Assembly: GCF_000004825.1 (NCBI RefSeq)
Contig: NW_008805064.1
Coordinates: 1,612,001-1,676,000 of the forward strand
DNA length: 64,000 nt
From: Heterostelium album PN500
Taxonomy: Eukaryota > Evosea > Eumycetozoa > Acytosteliales > Acytosteliaceae
Reading direction: 5' to 3'
Position 1 is the first letter of the stretch, and every line of letters starts with the position of its first letter. Shown here in pieces: positions 12,914 through 21,796 of the stretch. Under the pieces are notes generated by a model that searched no databases, was not told where the DNA came from, and saw only the letters and a list, made by a program, of their open reading frames with translations. The position numbers were made by a program, and so were the translations under genes.

Positions 12914-13735
12914 ATGTCAGCAAAGTTGGAACTTTATGGTTGTGGTAGTCCAAATGTCGTCAAAGTACAATTGTTACTCAAGGAATTGAAGATTCCTTTC
13001 ACCTATCATGAAGTAGACTGGAGAAATGGTCAACAATACAAAGCAGAGTTTGTAAAGATCAATCCAAACTCCAAGTTGCCAGTCATTGTCGACCATGATG
13101 TCGAAGGTGAACCAATCAACGTATTCGAATCTGGTAACATCCTTTTGTACTTGGCCAACAAGTATGCCAAAGGTAGATTGGTACCAGATGCAGACAAAGA
13201 TATCAGAGCCTACACTGAAGTAATGAATTGGTTATTCTGGCAAATGGTAAGATATATATAAACAATAATATTTTGTATAAAAGTTTATAATCTAACATAC
13301 TATTCTTTGTTTTTTTTTTATCTTCTTTTATTTTAATAGGCAAACATTGGACCAATCTTTGGAAATTGGTATCATTTCACAAATTATGCTACTGATAAGT
13401 ACCCATATTCAATTCAACGTTTTGGTAACGAGTTGAGAAGATTGTTCCATGTCTTGGACAATACACTTAAAACCAGAAAGTTTGTTGCAGGTGATACCTA
13501 CTCTATCAGTGATATCGCTATCTACCCATGGGCTCGTATTATTGGATTCGTACCAGACTTGACTGCTCAAGAGTTCCCAAATGTCTATCAATACATTGCA
13601 CGTATCAAGGCTATCCCATCTGTTGTCGAGTGGGAGACCTTTGAGGAGGAAGAAAGAAAGAAGAAACCAATGGCTCCACCAACTGAAGAACAAAGAAAGT
13701 TCATGTTTGGTGTCGATGGTAGAGCTCAAAATTAA
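12914..13735 (+). CDS. Glutathione S-transferase, Ure2p/YfcG-like (Nu-class type)
   Basis: Exons 12914-13246 and 13340-13735 in phase 0 encode 242 residues. Residues 4-85 form the thioredoxin-like domain (KLELYGCGSPNVVKVQLLLKE, NPNSKLPVIVD with the cis-Pro, FESGNILLYLA with the glutathione-binding ES pair). Residues 93-215 form the helical domain, with WLFWQMANIGPIFGNWYHF and the N-capping SISDIAIYPWA. The WLFWQ..N.GP signature is typical of the bacterial YfcG and fungal Ure2p group, which has disulfide reductase and glutathione peroxidase-like activity. Substrate cannot be inferred. It is followed by a long gene-poor region. Confidence 0.92.
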
Positions 13736-14714
13736 ATTATTAATACTGATGTAAATAAAAAATAATGTTATCAAAAAAGAGAGATATTAGATTTTAAAAT
13801 TGTTAGATTCACAATCAATCTTTAATAGCTTAAGATTCTTCTTTATAGAAGACACTACAATCAATATCCTTGATACTATGAGCTGGTTCAAAAAACCTAC
13901 CTCATTTTTCTATCTTTATTTCTTCAATTTTGTATATGGAGTAAAAGTTGTATTTATTTCGAGATTTCTTTGTAATTCTGAACTAACATTATTTAAACTT
14001 TGGTAGTGTTAGTTTGTTGATTAAAAGTATAAGATGAGAGTTATTCATTGTATTTCTTTAAAGTAGTTATATGTGAAACTGATACTAATTCATTCGAACA
14101 CCTATGATCCTCATTCTTTTTAAATGCTTCGTATATTGTAAGTAAACTCTCATTTTTTGCCTCACAATCTACCTATCTCTTTCTTTCTTCATCATCAGTA
14201 AAGTGTTTACTCATACTTCATACATTCTAGCTCTTACAGATATTCGCCCCTATGCTTTGACTTGATGTTTTTGTATATCACATACAACTTACAGCAATGC
14301 TCCTGTTTTGCAAATTAATTCTGTAGTTGGTTGCAATGAAAAATCGAAATAAAATTTAATTAAATTTTTTATTTTTTTTTCTTTTATTGCAAAATATCAT
14401 TGTTTTTAACATATGCAAAGAGTTAATGTGTGGGTTTTTGAAAGTATTCTATTTAAAACTACAGTGACAGATATCTTTCTTTATTCAAATTAATTTATTT
14501 TTTAAATTTAGAAAATAACAAGAAGTTAAACAAGTTGAGAGGAACATGATTATTATCATATTGCAAGAATGTTCAATATTTAAACAAAAATTTGGATCAT
14601 TCCAACTTTATTTCTTTAAAGTATTAATTTAAACAATAAATAAATTTGAAAATTTTTTTATATATAGGTCCAAGTCACAGGAAAGTCTAACTTCTACCAC
14701 GACCTCTACCACCA
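13736..14714. other. Gene-poor interval with one arm of a dispersed repeat
   Basis: No convincing gene. A short plus-strand frame at 13800-14006 has no domain. The sequence 14334-14370 plus 14391-14412 recurs near 18397-18480 (see repeat entries). Confidence 0.5.
14334..14412. repeat. Dispersed repeat, copy A (two blocks)
   Basis: Block 1 (14334-14370) begins CAATGAAAAATCGAAATAAA and is the reverse complement of 18441-18480 apart from a 4-nt indel. Block 2 (14391-14412, AAAATATCATTGTTTTTAACA then T) is identical to 18397-18418 in direct orientation. One block is therefore inverted and the other direct. Confidence 0.75.
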
Positions 14715-15081
14715 TTAATCAATCAATTGGCACAATTTATAATAGAAACGTTCGCCAAAGAGTGGAGACTCGTTTCTGAACGACTCTAATGGTAGGTCAA
14801 CCAGATGAGATCCTATGCACTCGAATCTTTCGAAATTCTCATTAATTGATGGAGAGAAACCAATCTTGAAGTCACTCAACCAAGTAGTAGTATCGTCTAT
14901 AGTCCAATATTGTGGGTCTATTTTGTTTTGATCATAACATTCATAAGAGTATCAGTTATTGTCAACCTTTGTCAGTGTAAGACTTACCTTTAGTACGATA
15001 ATTAGAGTGATGACCAATTGTTTGATTAGTGGTGGTAGTGGTCGTGGTAGAAGAAAAAGAACTTTGCTGCGACTCCGACAT
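14715..15081 (-). CDS. Small SAM-like domain protein (candidate, 98 aa)
   Basis: Two exons, 15081-14988 and 14917-14715, use a GTAAGT donor and a TAG acceptor and join in phase 1 into one frame of 98 residues. The first 31 residues are S/T/Q-rich. The second exon reads QYWTIDDTTTWLSDFKIGF and then LESFRNESPLFGERFYYKL, which has the spacing of a SAM domain (W...TTWL..., central LPLESF, C-terminal helix). SAM domains mediate protein-protein or RNA contacts. I recognise no orthologue. It is too short to appear as a single long open frame, and it sits in a repeat-rich region, so it could also be a decayed family member. Confidence 0.5.
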
Positions 15082-16753
15082 TATAAATAAAAAAATTATA
15101 ATTTCAAAGATACATCAAACTGAACGGTATGTAATACTATGTATTGAATCCCAGCTATAGTTATATAATACTGACATTGTTTTCATACTTAGATCCGACA
15201 AAGAATAACTAATTCTGCTCTCCCAGCTCTCGCCGAACAATGTTGATATTCGTCACAATCAACTTCATCACACACCGAAGCTATCTTTGTCGAATCGAAA
15301 TTCTCATGTGTGGAGCACGACGAAAAAAGACCCAACTGTTCTTCCGCTCTCTGGAATCAGACTCTAGATGGAAAGTTTGAATGGGCATCTGAATCAGATA
15401 TTCATGGATATGTAAAATTGGTTTTGGTATTAGTGAAATGATTTCAAAATTCTTTTTAGGAAATATTTCATAATTTAGATCATGTTATTTTAGTTTTGTT
15501 AAAAATGGATAATATATATTAAATAGAAGTCTACCTTTAGTAGATGTTTTTATGGAAAATACCTCAGAGTCTACAATATAGGTGCTACCTCACTCAAAAT
15601 TTGGATAAAATAATTAGTATTAAAAAAATATTCATATTTTTTACACATTAAACGAGTTATAAAATAAAAAAATAAAATAATTCTTTGGATCCAAAATAAA
15701 ATAATGATAAATGATTATAGTGGGATCAACTTGGAAGAAATAATTTTTAATTTTTAATATGATTTGTGATTTTATTACACTTGTCCAGTGTAGAGATCTT
15801 GAAAATATAACTTTTTAAATTAATATCAATTTTTGTATTTATTTTGATATATTAATAACAACATACCATTGATTCTCTAAAGTTTTAAAGACAAATATTA
15901 AAATGGTTTTAGATCCAATGTTGTTAATAAAAAAAAACAAATTTTCATTTTAAAATAATCAATACACACAATTATCGAATTGAATGAAAAAATTCTCATA
16001 ATTGGTGGTTGAACAGAAGATGATTTTTATAAAATAATATAACTTGAAGAAAAAAGATATTAATAATTTCATTTTTTAACTATATTTAAAAATTGTAAAA
16101 AGGGTGGATTAATTATCTTCACATGTAGTGGCTCAATGATAAATGAGATATAATAGAATATATATTGGAGGAATTGTTATTATAATCTGATTTTAAAAAA
16201 TTCATTTAAGTGAGGGAATAATATTTAGGTTTGAATCTGATCCAATTAAAAAAAAATCTGGTTTATTAATATATTGTTTTTATAGTCATCCAAGATATTG
16301 GAAAATATTAACTCATTTTTTCGATTATCTAAATAGTCAGTTTGTAATCCAAGAGATTTTTTTGTTTTTAATATTGATAATTGGGAGTTAAAACCTAAAT
16401 AACTTGATTAAATAAAACTATTTCAAATCCGTAGATTAGATATATAAAAAAGATGATGTAAGAATAACGAATCAATTTTTATTTTATTTTTACAATTTGA
16501 AATATACAGTATATGGTTTGATACCATTTAGGATTATATTTGAAAGTTGAGGGAAAAAAAGGGGTTTCTTTTTTATATTAATCATAAAATGAATATGTTT
16601 CTGGAATTTCAATAGATATTATTCTAATTAAAATTTTGAACTGTTTTGAGGAAAAAACAAAAAACAATATAAATAGAAAATTTTATCATTCTTTTTATCA
16701 TATCAAATATTTCATTAATACTTTTTTTCTAAACTAAACACATTCTTAACAAT
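15082..16753. other. Gene-poor interval with a decayed coding fragment
   Basis: Very A+T-rich except for 15160-15420, where a 64-codon open frame without a start (plus strand, 15247-15441) contains SSALWNQTLDGKFEW, which resembles the end of a C2 domain. No intact gene is visible. Confidence 0.4.
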
Positions 16754-17074
16754 ATGGCTGGACCGTGGAACCTCTCGTTTGTATAAATAATTTTTTCTAT
16801 TAAAATTTACAAAGATAATAGACTAACAAAGAAAAAAGACCTGGACAGAGTAAAGATAAAATCCCGACGTGGGCTTGGCCTTCGTTCAACTCAAGTGCAT
16901 GTACAAAATCTTGATGGAAGACCAGGTAGAGTACGTATTCAAGCTGGAGGATCCCCTGATGAGGATAATGATCTTGCACCACACCAAGATGCAAACTTCA
17001 GTAGATCATTTGGTGGAGTGTACCTTAGAGTCACTAATATCGGCTCAACTACTCTCAAAGTTTGGACTGCATAA
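16754..17074 (+). CDS. Small beta-rich protein of unknown function (candidate, 89 aa)
   Basis: Exon 1 (16754-16780) gives MAGPWNLSF; a 51-bp intron (GT...AAAG) leads in phase 0 to exon 2 (16832-17074), ending LRVTNIGSTTLKVWTA. G+C in exon 2 is clearly above its flanks, and the alternating hydrophobic pattern suggests a beta-sandwich. No signal peptide or membrane segment is seen. I do not recognise the family. The intron is short for this genome and its acceptor is not preceded by a good pyrimidine tract, so the start is uncertain. Exon 2 is the better-supported part. It lies between two copies of a dispersed repeat. Confidence 0.45.
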
Positions 17075-17896
17075 ATCAGAGTACAATTTTCATATTTCTA
17101 AAGAAAATATCAATAAAAGGAACTAAATTCAAATCAAACTTTTTTATTGTTTATTTTTTTGTTTCTTTAAATAAAGACTAATATTTACAACTGAAAGTAT
17201 TACCAAAATAAATTAAAATTCATTTTAAGGATATGATTTTACAGTGAATTTTGGTTAAAGATTTGTTGATGAAACCAATAGATTCATAATAATGGTCACC
17301 ACTTGGGAGATTCAATATTCCACTTATCAGCCGGTTCAAAGTTTTCATGAGATATATCTAATAATTGATTTTTTAAGGACTTTTGTTCTTGATGATGACA
17401 TTTTAATTTATAAATTAGAGAAACAAAACAAAAAGATGGTGAATATATATTATTTACCCCTCTGTTGATTCAAAACACATAACAAAACCACGATCCGCAA
17501 AGAAGATTAATTCACAGTGCCTAACCGACTATTCAATACAAAACTATTTAAGATCACAAACCAATAAACAAATCTTTTACCATTTCTGCGAATACAGTTA
17601 CTAGTATCACTGTAACAAGAAAAATTTGATGGTTTGATAATAATCAAATTTTTCTTTTTTTTTTTTTTACTGTTTTTGCTTTTCCTTAATTCTACGAATT
17701 GATTGCTATTTTGATTATTATTATAATTATTTTAGACATTGTTATTTTATAGATTATTAAGTTGATGAGAATACAAATGATTGAATTGGTTAATTGAAAA
17801 TGAAGAAATGAAGAAGAGGAAATAATAGTTGGCTGACATATGATTGGTTACTGGTTAAGTTTGGATTGTAAGTTACTGATACTGGAAATGGATTCC
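17075..17896. other. Gene-poor interval
   Basis: No intact gene. There is a perfect 14-bp hairpin at 17617-17656 followed by a T run, and short minus-strand coding-like pieces near 17338-17400 that are broken by stops. Confidence 0.45.
17617..17656. repeat. 14-bp perfect hairpin before a T run
   Basis: AAGAAAAATTTGAT (17617-17630) pairs with ATCAAATTTTTCTT (17643-17656) across a 12-nt loop, and a T run of about 14 follows. It could be a transcript 3' end or a decayed element terminus. Confidence 0.6.
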
Positions 17897-17940
17897 TTTT
17901 TTTTAATATAACTAATGTGGTATACATGTTTTATTTAAAG
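17890..17940 (-). repeat. Poly(T)-ended repeat, copy 1 (retroelement 3' end?)
   Basis: An oligo(T) run is followed by ...GGTATACATGTTTTATTTAAAG. The same unit recurs at 18690-18735 (TTT...GAGGTATACATGTTTTATTAAAAG). Read on the minus strand, each copy ends in an A run, as a retrotransposed 3' end would. Confidence 0.5.
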
Positions 17941-18194
17941 AAATTGAAAAGTAGCTTATAGCTACGAGAGAGGTATTTAAAATTGGAGAAGGAGGGTTGT
18001 ACCGCTCAATTGATCGTTTGTAATTTTGATTAATATTCCACCTGTCTCCTTTCATCCTTGATTTATCCTTAAAAAGATGTATTTGATCCACGTCGTACGA
18101 TTATCCGATCCTAAAAGAATTGTTGTATGAACTTTACCATTTCTAGATTCTAACTATTAAATTTCCATCGCCACATTCCATGATTTGATGGCTT

Positions 18195-18392
18195 CTATCT
18201 ACGTTGACAAGGCGTATGATTAGCTATTAAATCATTAATGAATGTGTCTTTTCTCGATTGTTGATCGCTGCTATATCCATTAAGTACTGGTATCTGTTCA
18301 CTCTCACATACCAAAGAGCGAATACCAATGTGAATAGTATGACCTACTGATGGATACCTATCCTCTATCCCGTCTGAGGTGTAAATGATTCC
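18195..18392 (-). pseudogene. Coding-like fragment of unknown family (65 codons)
   Basis: An open stretch following a TTTTGTAG acceptor-like sequence reads GIIYTSDGIEDRYPSVGHTI and ends HTPCQRR before a stop. Its composition is coding-like and its base content is higher in G+C than the flanks. No start codon or upstream exon could be joined, so it is most likely a remnant. Confidence 0.3.
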
Positions 18393-18396
18393 CTAC

Positions 18397-18480
18397 AAAA
18401 TATCATTGTTTTTAACATACCAAAAAAAGTAAAAAGAATGAAAAATTTAATTAAATTTTATTTATTTCGATTTTTCATTG
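18397..18480. repeat. Dispersed repeat, copy B (two blocks)
   Basis: 18397-18418 matches 14391-14412 directly; 18441-18480 matches 14334-14370 as reverse complement with a 4-nt indel. The two copies bracket about 4 kb. Confidence 0.75.
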
Positions 18481-18550
18481 GTCAACTCACTTTCAACCTG
18501 GATATATTAGGAATGTAAATGCAAATGATATTTTAGAGGGTGATTGTTAT

Positions 18551-18711
18551 CATTTGCCAGCGTAGGCTCGAAAGATATCTCAGACCATAATATCGATCTC
18601 GCCAGAAGAATCAAACAATTTTACACCAATCTACATGATTCTCAGCACACTATAAGAACCACTTTTTTGTGTCGCGCAGTCACAAATCATTTTTTTTTAT
18701 AATAACTAAAG
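18551..18711 (+). pseudogene. Decayed coding fragment
   Basis: A plus-strand open stretch reads SKDISDHNIDLARRIKQFY and then RTTFLCRAVTN before a stop near the T run. It looks coding and resembles the spacing seen near retrotransposon reverse transcriptases, but there is no catalytic motif. I cannot name the family. Confidence 0.25.
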
Positions 18712-18946
18712 AGGTATACATGTTTTATTAAAAGTTGTATTAAAAGGATGGATTTACCATCAAGTTTTTTTCGTAGTCTATTTTTTTCTTTTTAGTTGGT
18801 GGTTGATTTAATTAATTAGTTGGCAGGTTGGGAAGAGAGTTAATTTCATTTACTTGATTAGTTGGCTGGAGTTGGAGTGTTGTTTATTAATTTTAGAATG
18901 TTTCTGTGGATATCGAAGTCGGATATAATAGATTGGTTGGAGAAAT
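18690..18946 (-). mobile_element. Possible 5'-truncated retroelement copy with 13-bp target-site duplication
   Basis: CAGTCACAAATCA occurs at 18677-18689 and 18947-18959. Between the two copies lies a segment whose left end is an oligo(T) run (an A tail on minus) and whose first 45 bp match the repeat at 17890-17940. This is the structure of a retrotransposed fragment. No coding domain is left. Confidence 0.4.
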
Positions 18947-18953
18947 CAGTCAC

Positions 18954-18967
18954 AAATCACAAAAAAA
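18954..18967. repeat. Target-site duplication, left copy (14 bp)
   Basis: AAATCACAAAAAAA, identical to 19409-19422. It directly abuts the poly(T) end of the SINE candidate. Confidence 0.75.
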
Positions 18968-19408
18968 TTTTTTTTTTTTTTTTTTTTTTTAAAATTATCC
19001 TTGTACTACCATTACTGATAGTCAAGGTGTAGAGCTTGATATTACCCTACAGTTCGTGTTTTTATTTATTTATTGTTGGAGCAGTTCAGCCACAGGCCGG
19101 CTGAGGTGGCCATCATTTTGAGAAAGGGATGATGTTCCCATTGATTTGGTTTGGCAGACTGAGTATTTAAGCCACTTAGAATTCTAAGCGGGTACGTGTG
19201 TAAACCACTCGGTGTTCACCTATGATAAGCCTGCTAGTTACTGTCGGTGTCAACTTCATGGGGTCCAAGATAGTATTGAATACTAGATTAGTACGTGGCG
19301 CGCTCCTTTCAAGTCGGGAAAATTTTTTGTAAAAACCCGGGATCGATCCCACGACCCAAGTCCTCTAAGGCTTACTAATGGACCAACTTGGCCAAAGAGG
19401 CTTGGGCT
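18968..19408 (-). mobile_element. tRNA-derived SINE-like retroelement (about 441 bp)
   Basis: Read on the minus strand, the element starts with a tRNA-like head. An A box, TGGCCAAGTTGG (19394-19383), fits TRGYnnAnnnGG. About 45 bp on, a B box, GGATCGATCC (19349-19340), differs by one base from GGTTCGAnnCC. That is the A-to-B spacing of a tRNA. A G+C-rich body of about 250 bp follows, with a perfect palindrome CTTAGAATTCTAAG at 19175-19188, then an AATA-type run (19058-19078) and a terminal A tail of 23 (18990-18968). Perfect 14-bp duplications flank it. It has no open frame, so it would depend on a partner LINE; the dictyostelid TRE family is the obvious candidate. The head is too degenerate to be a working tRNA. 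Confidence 0.72.
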
Positions 19409-19422
19409 AAATCACAAAAAAA
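19409..19422. repeat. Target-site duplication, right copy (14 bp)
   Basis: AAATCACAAAAAAA, identical to 18954-18967. The preceding bases differ, so the duplication is exactly 14 bp. It abuts the 5' end of the SINE candidate and lies 69 bp from the 3' end of the tRNA gene. Confidence 0.75.
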
Positions 19423-19490
19423 GTGAAAATTTTATTAATGGTGTACATGCGCGCATTACGGGTATTACGGGTATTTATAAGTAATAGATA

Positions 19491-19561
19491 CTCCCCTTCC
19501 GGGAATCGAACCCGGGGTATCAGTGTGAGAGACTAATGTGTTACCACTACACCAAAGAGGA
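19491..19561 (-). tRNA. tRNA-Glu (CTC)
   Basis: 71 nt, no intron. The acceptor stem TCCTCTT pairs with AAGGGGA (one T-G wobble). The D arm is GTGT-AGTGGTA-ACAC, and the anticodon arm is TTAGT-CTCTCAC-ACTGA with anticodon CTC. The T arm is CCGGG-TTCGATT-CCCGG, and the discriminator is G. All four stems form. It reads GAG codons. The CCA end is not encoded, as expected for a eukaryotic nuclear gene. Confidence 0.96.
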
Positions 19562-19834
19562 ATTGGATGAATTTTAAGCTTCAAAATAAATTTTTTAAAC
19601 ATACTAAAATACACTAAAACAATTATCCACAAAACCAATTATATTAGTGGTTAAAATCGCATGTGTAGAACATCCCTCCTGGTCTTTATTTGATGTTCTT
19701 TTTAATACCAGTTGCAATTCAAATCTATGTCTCAACATCTCTTTAATCATGTTTCAACTAATCTGTATTAATGTTGTAAATTTAGAAGTCTTCATCAATA
19801 TAAATACACTTTACTATACAAAACTAAACAATAT

Positions 19835-21796
19835 TTATTTATTTCTTTGTTTCTTTTTAATATGTTCAGAATGCTCCAATATCTCACTTTTAACATCTTT
19901 ACAAACGTCGTCATAATAATCATCTTCTTTCTCTTCCTCTTTTTCCTCATCTTCCTCTTCTTCTTCATTTGGTTCATGTCCATAAATATATTTGAGGAAA
20001 TATTGTATATCAGGTGTATAGACACGTGCACGTCTTCTCAAACCTTTCATTTGGAAGCCTTCTTCTCTGTGGAAATATAAGTAAAGCAAAGAGTCCAAGT
20101 CATTGTGAGCCGCTGCGTAATGCATTCCGTAGGTACACACTTCGTTTGGTGTGGTTTCATTCAAATACTTTGTCATCTCGTATGAGCCACTCTCTTCAAT
20201 GTAGCTGGTAAAACCTTTTCCCTTTTGATCGGGATACTTTGAACGGTATTTTCGCATCAGCGATACGTGATTGTAGAGAATCGTCATTCGATAGAGATTG
20301 TAAATGGAGAACTCTGGATGTCGATCAAACAGAAACTCTATTACATCCCATCCTCTGTTGATCATATCGACTGGCATTTGTCGCTTCATCTTTGGAACTG
20401 CGGTTTGATCATAGAGATACTGGAAGATCTCACGTGGATAATCACATGACTCCAAGTTCAAAGTGACCGATTTTCCATACAATCCATAGAGATAGATGAA
20501 ATGCTCGAGATCGGTAGTTCTCGAAATCATATCTTTGATTTGTGCTGCCTCCTTCTGTTCGTCGGACAACATGATATTAACGGGTCGATTGTAGTATCCA
20601 GAGTAGACAGCAAAATCATTGGTTGGCAATCCCTCTGCCCGATTGAAGCTGGCAATTCGCTCCCTTACATACTCTTGAACGTGAATTTGGACGGACCACG
20701 GCTGGAACAGTCTCACCAGTTTAGAAGAGTGTGGACGCAAATCCAAATTGTATCGTTCACATAGATATCGGAATGCACCGAGATGTCCAGTCTTTTGCAG
20801 CTCCTCCAGTATTTTAAACAGTGAATCTATTGCCAACTCCTCGTCGTAGCCAGTCTCGTCAAAGAGATATTCGAGCATCTCGACCTGACCACCAACAGCG
20901 GCATGATAGATCGCCTTGAGTCTACTGGCAGCGGTCAGTTTCAACGATTTGATGAATTCAATATCACCACTCTTGGCCATGTAATACAATGGTTTTCTAG
21001 CGAGCAGAAATCTGTAGTTTGCATTGAGGTATTTGATTACTTTGATAGCGGCCTTCTCTAGAAAGTAATCGATTTTCGGCTCCAACTCGTAGATTCCAAG
21101 AATCTTTGCCTCCAAAGCATACTTTAATAGTTCTAAACGATCGTATTTGGCAATAGACAGCAGGAAATTACCAATAAAACTATATTTTTCACTGTAATGA
21201 TCTTTTCCAAATGCATATCGAGTCCAAACAAACTTTAATAAATCCAAATTATCTGATTCAACCGCTAACCTTATTGCATATTTAAGTTTTGAATAACTCA
21301 TAAATTGATGTCTTTTAACTACAGATATAGTTTGATTTTCTTGTAATTGTTGTTGTTGTTGATGTTGTTGTTCATTATTATTATTATTCTTCTTATTCTT
21401 TCTTTTGGATGTTGTACTACTTATGAAATCAGCATATTTAGTTGATGTCGATCTCTTTCTTGTTGATGTACTGGGTGTTGAGGTAACCAAGTCCGATGGT
21501 TTCGTTTCGTTGGTTGCCAAGGGACGACCCGATATGACTGTACCCCAATCAAGACGATTGTAGAGTTCCTCTGATTTCTCGAATTGCTTATAGATCAACG
21601 AGAACACTCTGAGTTTTCCAAGCGTTTCAATAGAGGTTACCTCTTCAAGTTCACTCCAAACATATCTTCGTTTCAAAGGATACAACTGTCTATGAATTAA
21701 ATTGATATATTTACTGACTTTAACTCTAGTAACCTTATTCTTTATTATAGATAAAAACAATTGTTTTCTGACATCATCATCTTTATTGATATTCAT
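19835..21796 (-). CDS. Dictyostelid ankyrin-type repeat family protein (653 aa)
   Basis: A single exon of 653 residues. The N-terminal third holds a conserved start (VSKYINLIHRQLYPLKRRYVW) and an S/T/K/N/Q-rich linker at about 95-160. From about 165 there are degenerate ankyrin-like helical pairs, such as LAVESDNLDLLKFVWTRYAF and AAVGGQVEMLEYLFDETGYD. The C-terminus is strongly acidic (E/D run at about 605-630). This architecture, a degenerate ankyrin array without other domains, belongs to a family greatly expanded in dictyostelids with no assigned function. The protein at 58674-60497 is a second, diverged member. Repeats mediate protein binding; partner unknown. Confidence 0.8.
   Translation of the reverse strand: MNINKDDDVRKQLFLSIIKNKVTRVKVSKYINLIHRQLYPLKRRYVWSELEEVTSIETLGKLRVFSLIYKQFEKSEELYNRLDWGTVISGRPLATNETKPSDLVTSTPSTSTRKRSTSTKYADFISSTTSKRKNKKNNNNNEQQHQQQQQLQENQTISVVKRHQFMSYSKLKYAIRLAVESDNLDLLKFVWTRYAFGKDHYSEKYSFIGNFLLSIAKYDRLELLKYALEAKILGIYELEPKIDYFLEKAAIKVIKYLNANYRFLLARKPLYYMAKSGDIEFIKSLKLTAASRLKAIYHAAVGGQVEMLEYLFDETGYDEELAIDSLFKILEELQKTGHLGAFRYLCERYNLDLRPHSSKLVRLFQPWSVQIHVQEYVRERIASFNRAEGLPTNDFAVYSGYYNRPVNIMLSDEQKEAAQIKDMISRTTDLEHFIYLYGLYGKSVTLNLESCDYPREIFQYLYDQTAVPKMKRQMPVDMINRGWDVIEFLFDRHPEFSIYNLYRMTILYNHVSLMRKYRSKYPDQKGKGFTSYIEESGSYEMTKYLNETTPNEVCTYGMHYAAAHNDLDSLLYLYFHREEGFQMKGLRRRARVYTPDIQYFLKYIYGHEPNEEEEEDEEKEEEKEDDYYDDVCKDVKSEILEHSEHIKKKQRNK

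Noticed and set aside
15775-15815. Older copy of the SINE 3' end (GTGTAGAG...CTTGA)
   Set aside because: Only about 15 scattered matching bases, with no tail or duplication.
19323-19402. Second tRNA gene in the SINE head
   Set aside because: A and B boxes are present, but the acceptor and T stems do not pair and no clear anticodon loop forms; better explained as a SINE promoter.
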